From Rhodamnia argentea (lineage: Eukaryota > Streptophyta > Magnoliopsida > Myrtales > Myrtaceae), in NCBI RefSeq assembly GCF_020921035.1, contig NC_063155.1, positions 22,809,294 to 22,873,293 of the forward strand: DNA of 64,000 nt, given 5' to 3'. Under the pieces are notes generated by a model. The model searched no databases. It saw only the letters and a list, made by a program, of their open reading frames with translations, and had not been told where the DNA came from. This document shows positions 1-9,692 of the stretch, piece after piece (the stretch's first letter is position 1; every line of letters begins with the position of its first letter). The position numbers and the translations under genes are program-made.

Positions 1-1
1 C

Positions 2-127
2 AGATTCCCTCCTTGGAATGACCACAAACTGCAGCTATTTCGGTCCTTGTATGTTTTCGATTACCTCGGAGTGCTCCTCACCGTACTCGGATTGAAGAAA
101 TCCAAACAAGGCTTGAGCAGAGCCTAA
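2..127 (+). CDS. C-terminal end of an unrecognised protein (partial, runs off the left edge)
   Basis: An open frame enters from the left edge and ends at TAA 125-127, giving 41 residues. The composition is protein-like, with a WNDHKLQLF segment, a hydrophobic YLGVLLTVLGL stretch and a basic tail KKSKQGLSRA. It is followed by T-rich DNA resembling a 3' UTR. I do not recognise the family. It could be the last exon of a membrane-associated protein or a chance open frame; there is no homology or splice evidence inside the window. Confidence 0.3.
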   Translation, partial: RFPPWNDHKLQLFRSLYVFDYLGVLLTVLGLKKSKQGLSRA

Positions 128-2444
128 GGCTCTTCAGTTCACAGGGGTTCATCGTTACGTCAATACATCCAGGGGGCCTAGTTGCTTTTATTGAAAGAAT
201 GTAAAGAGCTTGCGTGCTTTATTTCAAGCCTGTATTTCCCTTTCCGTTCAGCCTTTTGTATTGTTTGATTGGCTAATTTGGAGATGCATCCTTTTACCTC
301 AATAATAGCTTTTCCTCGTCGAGTGGAGATGTGACTTGGTATGGTCCAAAGAGTAATTGTTCATGACACAGTATCCTGTTAGCATGAAATCATCGTTCAT
401 GACAAGGAAATTGCTATTATAAGAATCCCGCCTCAAGGATGTGAGGTTCAACAGAAACCAGACCACTCGATGAGAAACAGAACTAGCTGAGCGCTTCAGT
501 TTCGCGACCTCCTGCTTAAAAAACCAATTACTAGATGAAAAATGTGGACTCATGAAGGCGGGAACAAAAGGAGACTGCAGAATTTCTTTACATAACCCAT
601 CCTTGACCTGCTTGAAGAGGACAGAGTGCGGCTATGGAGCATTCTGATAGTGTTCGCCTAGCCAAAGGAAAGAAGTAAAACATCGCATGGTAGTCAACAT
701 GCTTCTCTGAGTTGGCCAAGAAAGAGCTCCTCTGCTAATGAGAAACAAGAACCTTTTCTATACCACCATATGATTCTTCTGTATAATTATCACGTGCCAT
801 GTACAAAAGAGCAAGCACATTTAACGGTCATACTGACACATGGTGGACTCTACATTGAACTTCCTGGAGATTTTTGCTGCTTCTTTGAATCGTGAATTGG
901 GATAAAGATGAAGAATCTCTGACTCTGTCCTGAGATTTTTACTGAAACTGGCTTCACTATTGTACCATAGCAGGCTCCAATCACTGTAATGCTAATGACC
1001 TTCACAGACAATAGACTTAATTTGGCACAAGAATCGGGTCGGAGTCACTTGACTTGGGAGTCATGTAGCAAGGTCAAAAGCACTTGATCGTAGATATGCA
1101 GAGCCAAACCCTTTAAACTTTGCGAACTTATCATTACAAGAGTAACCATTAAATCTGCATAGCTATAGTTGAATCTCAATAATTAATCAGAACAAGTGCC
1201 CACTTCCTCTTTCCCGGCTCTGTGTCCTTTTGCTCTTTTGACCTCGATTAATGGTTTTGTTGATTACTTCAGTTCCTTTTGCTATGTTTATGCCTTGACA
1301 AATTCTCCTGTTGGAGGATATTAGGATCTTATTATGTGCTCATCAGAAGGTTCTGATCTATTCTACTTGTTATTTGACTGAATCATAGCCTGGTCAGGTG
1401 GTAAAACCTTATCTAACGGGAATATCCTTGGCTGGATCCAAGTTTGTCGATTTCTCTCTTTTTCAGGGGAAGCGTTCAAAGATCGCTTGCTCTTCATTGC
1501 TAATATTTTGAATTTTCCAGTCCTGGCAAGTCTTTCTTCCCTTCACACAACACCCCCCTCCTCCCCCCTCCTCAATCTTGTCAAAACTTGTGGCGGTCAT
1601 GGTTCTCAACCACACAGCACAAAGTCTTGCCTTCTCAGCACGACATAAATTTGTTAATATACGACGTTGTCAGCTGACTTTGTGAGCATGATTGTTTAAT
1701 GGAAAAGTCCAAAGACTAGGGTCGGGAGTGACAAAACTGTTTAATGGACAGTGTGAAGACTCAGGCCAGTAGAGACGATCATACTATTTACGTACTTCAC
1801 TCAGCAAATGATCTGATCCTCGGACTCTCTGTACTGCAAGAGATCATTGTGCTGATGGTGGAGATATAATCTGGGGCTATATAGTAGTGTGACTATAATG
1901 TGTTCCTAGTGCATTCATCCGTATGATGATGCACTAGGTTATTTCCAAAGAACCAGGTTGCTTTTCCAGCGATAATGTGAATAGTTGCGGAATCCGTCAA
2001 TGCAAATTAAGCAAAGGTCATGCAAAGAACAAGTCAACCAGAAGAACTTGGACAAAGAAAACCAAATATATTATCCTAACGAGTCGTATGACGTCTGCAG
2101 AACACATTAATTAAATGCTGAGTTTTCAGACGGAGTTAGGAAGAGAAGGCCAGAACCCCATGAATTATATATGGAATATAGCAGACTAGTAGTAAAGAGA
2201 AATGTCCAGAGAATCCTTGATGTATCTGCAAGCAAGGATCCTCCTCCATCTTGACTTTGGCAGATAAAAATGACAGATTTACTTATAGCCAAAATGAAAT
2301 GCCATGAGTCTAACCAGAGCAAATTTGTATAGCCTTGTAAGAGCTTGCAAAGTCTTGGCTGAATGCAATTTCTGTAGGATGATTTTGCCAATTCCTGCAA
2401 AGTTCATAACTGAACTTCTTTTAACTGCGCTCTAGCGAACAACA
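128..2444. other. intergenic DNA, no supported gene
   Basis: Only short open frames occur here, none with recognisable domains or start context. The first 150 bases may be the 3' UTR of the edge gene. I see no RNA gene or clear transposon termini. Confidence 0.5.
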
Positions 2445-2914
2445 AACTTAAGGATTAAAGTCATTTCGTGGCATCCTCGGGTCCAAAAGTACGAATCGGC
2501 GAAGCAAGAGGAATGGATTGCCGTACATCCTTTGTCCTTAAACTTGTCCCCGGAATCTAAGTGAGCGGCCATTGGATCATCTGAGGCTTGCTTTACCCTG
2601 TTCTTGATTCTCCACAGTAGACACTTCAATGGCAATGGAAAAGAAAAACCTCGTAATCGACAGCTCAAATTTTGATTGTAACTTAAGTATTAACGTCATT
2701 TCGTGGCATCCGGGTCAAAAGTACGAAATGGCAAAGCGGTAAGAATAGATTGCTGTACGTCCTTTGTCCTTAAACTTGTCCCTGGGATCTAAGTGATCAG
2801 CCATTGGAACATCTGAGGCTTGGCCGGACCTGTTCTTGAATCTCTACATAGGACACTCCACTGGCAGATCGGAAAGAAGAACCTCGTGATCGACGGCTAA
2901 AATTTCGCTGTTGT
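2445..2914. repeat. tandem duplication of a 235-bp segment
   Basis: The stretch from about 2445 to 2679 is repeated from 2680 to about 2914. Both copies begin 'aacttaag.atta', run through 'gtcatttcgtggcatcc', 'cctttgtccttaaacttgtccc' and 'catctgaggcttg', and end near 'aacctcgt.atcgac'. The copies differ by scattered substitutions and small indels. Neither encodes a recognisable protein. Confidence 0.85.
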
Positions 2915-3697
2915 CATACCAAAATTATCAATTGCCACTTTGATTGCGTTGCAAGAAACAGATAAAACATGCTTTTGAACCTGCCCATGTTACGAAAGCC
3001 ACCCGATACATGTGCAGGTAAAAACTTTCATCAGCTTTCTGACCCAGATCGCTTCATTGAACATGAACAGGTCAAACATCACATGAACTGGGACGACGGA
3101 ACCAAACGTTTTCATTTTGAACCGTAGCTTTGGCTACTGAAGCTTCGCATCCAGAACTCTGCGAACATGTCAACCATGACATGGACTGTGGACGGCGTAA
3201 AATTTGCGCAAAATGCCGTATGACGATCAGGCCGAGGATGCAGCTCATCAGTGACAATGATGAGCCAACGGTTACCGCTGCACAAATCAAGAATCAGTCA
3301 GCAAAGTCTACGATTGCTGAAGCAAATGGAAATATAGAATATGGCCGAGATATGAATATGAATGCAGGATGCTTCACGTCCCCGAGTACATTCTGAAATT
3401 TTTTTCAAAGCATATGCTCAATTCTCACCTACCCCTTCAATAGTTTAATCTAAAACATTGGATAAAATCTCTAAGTTGGTTCTGCTAATTGCTATAGATT
3501 AGTTGTTGGACCATTCATCCTGCGACTCGTTCAACCACTGCCTGTAATGATCAATGAAACTTGGTCGCTCCATTTTTATTTTTTATTTTATATTATGCTC
3601 AGTAGAGGCCAATTTGTGATTATTGTACTAGAATTAGTTGAGTGTTGGAAGCTACTTGGTTTATTAGAAAAAAGTAACTTGTTGATTGAGCGGATCG
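2915..3697. other. upstream region of the + strand extensin
   Basis: AT-rich DNA between the tandem duplication and the TATA box. The one longer + frame (3130-3396) begins at TTG rather than ATG and matches nothing I know. The region probably includes the extensin promoter, but I cannot assign individual sites. Confidence 0.45.
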
Positions 3698-3707
3698 CTA
3701 TATAAAG
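3698..3707 (+). promoter_or_regulatory. TATA box of the + strand extensin
   Basis: The core is TATATAAAG, about 105 bases before the ATG at 3812. The same CTATATAAAG core lies upstream of both minus-strand extensins in this window, which supports it as the functional core promoter. Confidence 0.75.
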
Positions 3708-3811
3708 TGAGACATCTTGAGGAAACAAACTCGCAAGATACCATTTCAGATAAGTTTGAAGATCGTAAGAGCTAGGTTTGGTGGAATCCTAAGTCAGCTG
3801 GGTTGGCTAAA

Positions 3812-4843
3812 ATGGCCAATTTTTGGCCACGCCTGCTCTATGCGGTGGCAATATGCTTGATAGCCACTGAGGTGGTGGTGGCTGCCGACGGCGACGACCC
3901 TTATTACCTTTCGCCGCCTCCACCGCCTTATGTTTACAATTCACCGCCTCCACCACCTCCTTATGTCTACAAGTCTCCACCTCCTCCGCCATATGTCTAC
4001 AAGTCCCCACCACCACCTCCATACGTGTACAAGTCCCCGCCTCCTCCGCCTCCTTATGAGTACAAATCGCCTCCGCCACCTCCCTATGTATACAAGTCAC
4101 CACCACCGCCTCCTTATGAATACAAATCTCCGCCGCCCCCACCACCTTATGTATACAAGTCCCCACCACCACCTCCTTATGAGTACAAATCACCGCCTCC
4201 CCCTCCACCGCCTTATGTATACAAGTCACCACCACCACCTCCCTATGAATACAAATCTCCACCGCCCCCTCCACCACCTTATGTATACAAATCTCCACCA
4301 CCACCTCCATATGAGTACAAATCACCACCGCCCCCTCCACCACCTTATGTATACAAATCTCCACCACCACCTCCATATGAGTACAAATCACCACCGCCCC
4401 CTCCACCACCTTATGTGTACAAGTCTCCTCCACCTCCACCCTATGTCTACAAGTCTCCACCACCTCCTCCTTACATTTATAAGTCGCCTCCACCGCCGCC
4501 TTATGTGTACAAGTCTCCTCCGCCTCCTCCATATGTCTATTCATCACCACCTCCACCACCTTACATATATAAATCGCCTCCACCGCCGCCTTATGAGTAC
4601 AAGTCTCCTCCACCTCCTCCATATGTCTATTCTTCGCCACCTCCGCCGCCTTACATATATAAATCGCCGCCGCCGCCTCCTTATTTGTACAAGTCTCCTC
4701 CACCTCCTCCATACATCTATTCATCACCACCTCCACCGCCTTACATGTACAAATCGCCGCCCCCGCCTCCTTATGTCTACATGTCTCCACCGCCACCTCC
4801 GTACTATTACACCTCTCCTCCACCTCCCGCGGTCCCCTACTAG
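3812..4843 (+). CDS. extensin, SPPPPP-YxY type (343 aa)
   Basis: A classical extensin, a hydroxyproline-rich structural glycoprotein of the cell wall. Residues 1 to about 27 form a secretion signal with a hydrophobic core (LLYAVAICLIA). The rest is about 30 blocks of Ser-Pro(4-7) followed by Tyr-X-Tyr-Lys or -Ser, where X is V, E, I, L, M or Y. In this family the prolines after Ser are hydroxylated and arabinosylated, Tyr-X-Tyr forms isodityrosine cross-links, and the Lys residues aid pectin binding. The middle shows a higher-order repeat alternating SPPPPPPPYVYK and SPPPPPYEYK, nearly identical at DNA level, so copy number probably varies. The start is the ATG at 3812; a reading from TTG 3803 adds three residues and is unlikely. 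TATA box, likely 3'-UTR intron and poly(A) signal are all in place. It differs from the three SPSPPPP-type copies further right and has the opposite orientation. Confidence 0.95.
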   Translation: MANFWPRLLYAVAICLIATEVVVAADGDDPYYLSPPPPPYVYNSPPPPPPYVYKSPPPPPYVYKSPPPPPYVYKSPPPPPPYEYKSPPPPPYVYKSPPPPPYEYKSPPPPPPYVYKSPPPPPYEYKSPPPPPPPYVYKSPPPPPYEYKSPPPPPPPYVYKSPPPPPYEYKSPPPPPPPYVYKSPPPPPYEYKSPPPPPPPYVYKSPPPPPYVYKSPPPPPYIYKSPPPPPYVYKSPPPPPYVYSSPPPPPYIYKSPPPPPYEYKSPPPPPYVYSSPPPPPYIYKSPPPPPYLYKSPPPPPYIYSSPPPPPYMYKSPPPPPYVYMSPPPPPYYYTSPPPPAVPY

Positions 4844-4877
4844 ACCGACCTTTTGCTGTGCACCTTTATTCACATAC

Positions 4878-4999
4878 GTAAGCCAATTAAAGGAAAAGAT
4901 TTCAATCCATATTCCTCTCGTTCTTTCCTTGCTGATCTTTGCCAGAACTCCAAAAGGATTATAACCGCAAACTAATGTTGCTACTCTTTGTTGTTGCAG
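4878..4999 (+). other. probable intron in the extensin 3' UTR
   Basis: After the stop codon a strong donor (CATAC|GTAAGCC) at 4878 and a pyrimidine-rich acceptor (TTGTTGTTGCAG) ending at 4999 define a 122-base GT-AG intron within the 3' UTR. A 3'-UTR intron is known from tobacco extensin, which makes this reading plausible. No transcript evidence is available here. Confidence 0.6.
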
Positions 5000-5023
5000 G
5001 TGTAACCTGTCTGCTACGAATTC

Positions 5024-5029
5024 AATAAA
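5024..5029 (+). terminator. poly(A) signal of the extensin transcript
   Basis: A canonical AATAAA lies about 25 bases after the putative 3'-UTR intron acceptor, followed by T-rich DNA suited to cleavage and polyadenylation. Confidence 0.6.
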
Positions 5030-5749
5030 GCACGAAGACGAGCATTGCTTGGATTCTTCGATTACGCCATAAATGTGTTTTGTTGAACTTAGTCTTAGTA
5101 TACTTGTTTACTCCTAGGTACACACAACTATGTAACCGATTTCCTCGTCTCACTAGGTGTCTTTTGTTTTTTTTTTTCTACGCATGGCTTTCCTTGTCTA
5201 CACATTATGCTGAGATCAATAAATAAGAAATGAAAGCTCCCTTATCATGTCCGACTTTGAGAGGGTTAAGGTAGAAAACAGCTTTACATTGGAAGAGAAC
5301 GGCATCAAGCAACTCTAACAATGGCTCATGGATCAAATCATGTATGAGTAATCTCCCCTTAATGAAGTAAGGAAGGATCCTCCACCGCAAGAACCCTAAC
5401 TACCCCAGATTTGAATTCTTGAGTTGGACATGAGATCAACGCAAAGGAAACCAGACCTCATAGACTTGTGGTACTGGTAGGTTCAGAAACTAAGGGAAAT
5501 ATCGCGATGCTGTGGCTGCACGAATAAATCCCCGGACTATGGTAATTAATCTAACTATAAAGTCCCTTCTTCTCTTCCCATTAGATCATATCGTCGATTT
5601 AGCATAACTTCGTCCCTTTAAGGGACACAGAAGGCGAGGAAGTAAAGAGTTTGAGCGTATATTACACGCCTCAATTACGAATATTTCCTATGACGATCAT
5701 GGGAATTAAGTAAGACCTAAATAATATTAAGTGTACATTCGGACAACCA
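5030..5749. other. intergenic DNA between extensin and tRNA-Leu
   Basis: AT-rich DNA with only short frames. No recognisable gene or element. Confidence 0.5.
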
Positions 5750-5833
5750 GTCAGGATGGCCGAGTGGTCTAAGGCGCCAGACTCAAGTTCTGGTCCTCGT
5801 GAGAGGGCGTGGGTTCAAATCCCACTTCTGACA
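5750..5833 (+). tRNA. tRNA-Leu (anticodon CAA), nuclear type
   Basis: A complete 84-base cloverleaf. Acceptor stem 5750-5756 pairs with 5826-5832, with discriminator A at 5833. The anticodon stem CCAGA/TCTGG encloses loop CTCAAGT with anticodon CAA at 5784-5786. There is a long class II variable arm, and T arm GTGGG-TTCAAAT-CCCAC. The A box (TGGCCGAGTGGTC) and B box (GGTTCAAATCC) are intact, and a TTTT pol III terminator follows at once. It has no intron and no encoded CCA. The sequence is of the nuclear eukaryotic type and unlike chloroplast trnL-CAA. It should decode UUG. Confidence 0.97.
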
Positions 5834-6394
5834 TTTTAATTTTTTCATGCTTTTTAACCTTTGGCGAAGACCAGCTCCTATATTTTTGCATCATCAAACT
5901 CAAAAATATGCTCTGCCCATAAAATTAAAAGAAAAGGATATAATTTCGAAGGGTTTTCTATTTAAATTGCGAAGAAACGACAATCACTAATCTCTTTTCA
6001 TGCCAATCAATAATTAACAACTCGCATTCAATTTCGACTAATGTCTTAAACAGCTCACCGTGTCGGTGAGTTCCATCTTGAGGTTGATATTTACCTATCT
6101 AAAGTGAACGTGCTCATTATTGCCTATGAGAAAAAGACGGTCGATGAATAATTCGCCCTAAGCTCTAATCTCTTCATATGATGACTTGGACCTCCATTAA
6201 CGACTACAATTAAGTCTAAATTATAGCCCCACGGATGGCGACTTATGCTTTCACATGCTTGAATAAATTGGTTGAACCAAATTTCTAGGGAAGGTGTAAG
6301 CGTGATGTCTTTCGGGGTAACTCTCTCATCCGAATCAAATATCAAGATCAAAGCGTCGATCGCTAGCCATTTGATTGGACACTTCTTCGGATTC
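5834..6394. other. intergenic DNA before the extensin array
   Basis: AT-rich DNA with short frames and no recognisable gene. The homology shared with duplicated block C begins near the right end of this interval. Confidence 0.45.
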
Positions 6395-6618
6395 AATTTT
6401 GGAGTTTAGTGGCTGAGTCTAAGATGGATACTTCCTTTTCCCTCAACGACTTTCTACTAGAAAGGACAGATATTACATATGGAATGGAAATGGTTATACC
6501 TAATTAAGTACCATCATTTGACTAACGGTGCCTATGGAGCAGATATGCGTAGGAGGGCCTCAAGCTCTTTTTGTTCATTCCATCGGCGGCAACAAGCGCG
6601 GATTTGAAAAATATTGAA

Positions 6619-7597
6619 GGCTCCGTTTGTTTCACGGAAAATGTTTTCCTGGAAAATATTTTCCCCAATTTCCGGTGTTTGGGGAGCAGAAAATGAGTGG
6701 TCAACTAAAAATATTTTCTGGTCAACAGAAAAAACCTTTTAAAACTAAGGAAAATGATTTCCTTACTTTGAGAAATGAAAATCATTTTCCCCCTCCATCT
6801 TAGCCCTGTGGGCACGTAAGTTGTGTCATTGAAAAAAAACTCTCTTCAGTCCACTTTCTCTCTCTTCATACCTATTCTCTCTTGTTCTCTCTCCTCCATC
6901 CCTGTTCTCTCTCTCGTTCTCTTTCTCCCCCCTCCCAATACAAGGACGAACAATAGTTCTTGGTTGGAGGAGCGTTCTGCACCTCCATCCCTAAAGATGA
7001 CAACGATGCCAAGACCTTCTCCCGCAAGCTCCCGAGGATCAACCATGGCGACAACACCGGCAATAGCCCCAGAATCTCCTCCAAATTCGAGTTCTTCTCC
7101 AATCCCTCCCCCCTGCGCTCCCGGTCTCGGCCACAGCCAAGCCCCCTCCTATGTTGTCGGACCTCTGCGGCCATGCCCACCTCGTCCGAGCCCAGCAGCC
7201 CGAGGCACCAGTGCAAGACTGCTCCAAAGAGGAGTGGCAGTGGCGAGCACTAGAGCAACAACGCCGACGCTGTTCAATTTCTCAAATCCATTGCTGTTGT
7301 TGCAGATGAGATGCGAAATTTGCTTGCAGAGCATGAAAACAGGGCAGGGGACCGCCATTTTCATGGCGGAGTGCGCTCACACCTTCCACTTCCCTTAAAA
7401 AAAAAAAATTTTAACAAAAAAATCGAAAAATGAAAAAAAGTAAAAAGATAATTAAAAAATAAAAAATTTATGTGTCATAGAAATTGATTTTCCTTACCAA
7501 ACGACGGAAAATATTTTCCAATTCGTTTTTAACTTTCGGCCAAACATCGGAAAATATTTTCCAGGAACACTTCATTTTCCGTGAAACAAACGGAGCC
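6619..7597. mobile_element. non-autonomous TIR transposon with captured host gene sequence
   Basis: A 979-base element bounded by perfect terminal inverted repeats of about 25 bases starting GGCTCCGTTTGTTTCACGG, with sub-terminal inverted copies of GGAAAATATTTTCC. It is flanked by a 3-base direct repeat GAA (6616-6618 and 7598-7600). The unoccupied homologous site in block B at 11725-11727 reads 'tcccGAAgtgattgttt', showing both the insertion and its duplication. A 3-base target duplication and GGC...GCC ends fit PIF/Harbinger-like elements. No transposase is encoded. The interior is GC-richer and coding-like (see 6960-7395). A small relative lies at 59940-60136. Confidence 0.85.
6960..7395 (+). 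pseudogene. captured fragment of a WAV3-like RING E3 ubiquitin ligase gene
   Basis: Inside the transposon at 6619-7597. The first open segment (6960-7250) reads [11 protein letters not shown], then a Ser/Pro/Arg-rich stretch, then [20 protein letters not shown] and a stop. After an intron-like gap with a pyrimidine/TTGTTGTTGCAG acceptor ending at 7305, a second segment reads [20 protein letters not shown] followed by CAHTFHFP. This is the first half of a RING finger (Cys-x2-Cys ... Cys-x-His-x2-His). Sequence and order match my memory of the amino end of WAV3/EDA40-type plant E3 ligases. The fragment stops just before the next expected metal-binding Cys, the expected initiator position is TTG, and the vWA domain is absent. 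It is therefore a non-functional genomic fragment including an intron part. Confidence 0.7.
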
Positions 7598-7764
7598 GAA
7601 GTGACTGTTTGATACGCACGATGATGTGAATAATTATTTGCACGGCGCTGCATGTGCTATAAAAGGTCCAAATTCGATATTTCTGCATTATGATTAACAA
7701 GGGAATTTGTTCTCCCAACAAGACAAATGAATGATCGATTTTGTTGGGGGTTCTATCTTGATCG

Positions 7765-8888
7765 GGGAAAATTACCAAAATAATCCTAAACTTATGCAAT
7801 TGTACCAATTCAATCATAAATCTTTTTGTTCTATCGGTTTAGTCCTAAAAATTTTGCATTTGCCCCAATTTAGTACATTTGGCCGATTGGCGCCGACATG
7901 TCCACTTTCTTTATAATATTTTAATACTTTTTTCAAAATTTCTTTAATTTTTTCTTCTTTTTTTTTTTCCTTTCCTTCTTCCTCCGGCCAGCCGCCGAGC
8001 TCTACAACCGACGAAAAGCTGACTGGAAGAAGAAGGAAGGAAAAAAAAAAAAGAAAGAGAAAGAAAATAAATTAAAGGAAAAATAAAATAAAAATACGTA
8101 AATCTAAAAATATATAAAAATGCTATTAAAAATCGCCAATCAAATATATTGAATTGACATAAATGCAAAAGGTTTATAACTAAATTGGCCAAAAAAATTT
8201 AATATTTAATTGGCACAATTGGAATATATTTAGGACAGCAAGAGTATAGCGGAGTGCCAATATTTGTGTACGGCACTCACTTTAGTGCCAATATTTTTTT
8301 TCGGATCACTTAAGTGTCAAATTTTTTGAAAAACAGTTATTTCAATGGCAACTCCCTTGAGCTTCACCGGAAATCATATGTGACGTCCACGTGGCTCACC
8401 GGAGCTTTCAAGTCAACAATAAAAAAAAAAGCCAAAAGTTAAAAACATTAAAAATTTAAAATTTTTTTAAAAAATAAACAGGTCTATTGCAGCGGCAAGG
8501 GTTGTGGGCCCTCGCTACTGCAAAGTCATGCTTCATTTTTTTTTATTTTTTTTAGGCTATTTTAATTTTAATTTTTAAAAAAAAAATTAACTATTTTTAA
8601 GTTGAACAACCCACGTGGCATCTACGTGAGCGCCAAGTGGGTTGATTTTGTTAAAAATTGACACATAGTATTACAAAATCAATAAAAAAATACTACGCGT
8701 ACCGTTTGGCCGAAATTGACACTTAAATAACCATTTTTAGTCGGAATTGGCACTTCGGTGATCGTTTTTCTCCGATTTGGTACTTAAGTGATAATAAAAA
8801 AATATTAATACCAAAGTGAGCGCCGTACACGAATATTGTCACTCCTGCTGTACTTTTGCCCGTTTAGGACTTTTTTGATAATTTTCTC
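7765..8888. mobile_element. Mutator-like non-autonomous element, split by a second insertion
   Basis: Ends are GGGAAAATTACCAAAATAATC and the inverse ...GACTTTTTTGATAATTTTCTC, with long degenerate inverted repeats in the interior ('aattcaatcataaatc' / 'taactaaattggcc'). The flanks TCTTGATCG (7756-7764) and TCTTGTTTA (8889-8897) are diverged copies of TCTTGATTA, the sequence at the empty site in block C (27372-27380). A 9-base target duplication is diagnostic of Mutator-like elements. There is no transposase. Removing the nested element at 8237-8862 restores a continuous right end ('tttaggacttttttgataa'). Confidence 0.8.
8237..8862. mobile_element. nested Mutator-like element inside the preceding one
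   Basis: A 626-base element flanked by TTTAGGAC direct repeats (8229-8236, 8863-8870; the ninth base differs). It has long terminal inverted repeats: 'gtgccaatatttgtgtacggcactcactt' at the left end and its inverse 'aagtgagcgccgtacacgaatattgtcac' at the right. No coding sequence. A related element with 'cactcacttgagtgcc' motifs lies at 61405-61735. Confidence 0.8.
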
Positions 8889-9692
8889 TCTTGTTTATGG
8901 TACGTGCGCTTTCCATACTGTACTCAGAAATGGCTTGCCTCTCTTGGCTTTCATGCGAGCATGCGCTATGGACTTCACGTTAAACAACATTTCTACTTTC
9001 TCTGTACTTTTTATTTATTTATTTTCTCTGTACTTTTTTTTTGGTCGAATTTCTTTGTACTTGTTACGCCGATGAATTAGTGGGTTATGGCCATAGGCAT
9101 ATCGCTAAGAAGGCAATTAATTATTTCTTGCTCGTGTGAGCTCCAACTCTTGCAAGTTATGAGAGGGTCCCCAAGTCGCGCATGTGTGTGCACAGGGTCA
9201 ACATATGAGTATTAAATAGGTTAGATTGCTAGAATTTGACTCAGTCGTAAATCAGTTTTAAACTACCTTGAAAAGTTATTTGCTAGGGTTTTTGTTGTTG
9301 GAAACGTTGGAAATTGCAAAGCACAAGATATGTTTACATATAGGAAATAATAATGAGGGAAGAGGAGGAAAGAATGAATGAGAAACCAGAATTAACAGCT
9401 TACAGACATGGATAAAAAACTGAAATTAGATACGCTTTCATTGCTCGAAGTAATCATACAATCATTGTCACTCGGGATTTATCAAATTGAAAAGTACATG
9501 TGTATAAGAATGAAAAATAATTGCTTCCACATAAAGTGTATCGCCAAAGAATGGCATTATTCTTGCCCTAGCTTCTTAAGGACTCGGAGGGGATCAAATC
9601 ACCGCCTAATAGTAGCCCGTAGGAGGCGGAGGAGATTTGTAATAGTATTGAGGAGGCGGTGGAGATTGTGAAGGTGGTGACGGCGAGTTATA

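Noticed and set aside
3130-3396. 88-aa + frame with several Cys residues
   Set aside because: Starts at TTG, has no known zinc-binding pattern and no gene context.
3807-4964. Long frames on both strands overlapping the + extensin (338 aa antisense, 344 aa in another + frame)
   Set aside because: Same compositional effect of the repeats. The extensin frame alone has signal peptide, YxY motifs and a correct start.
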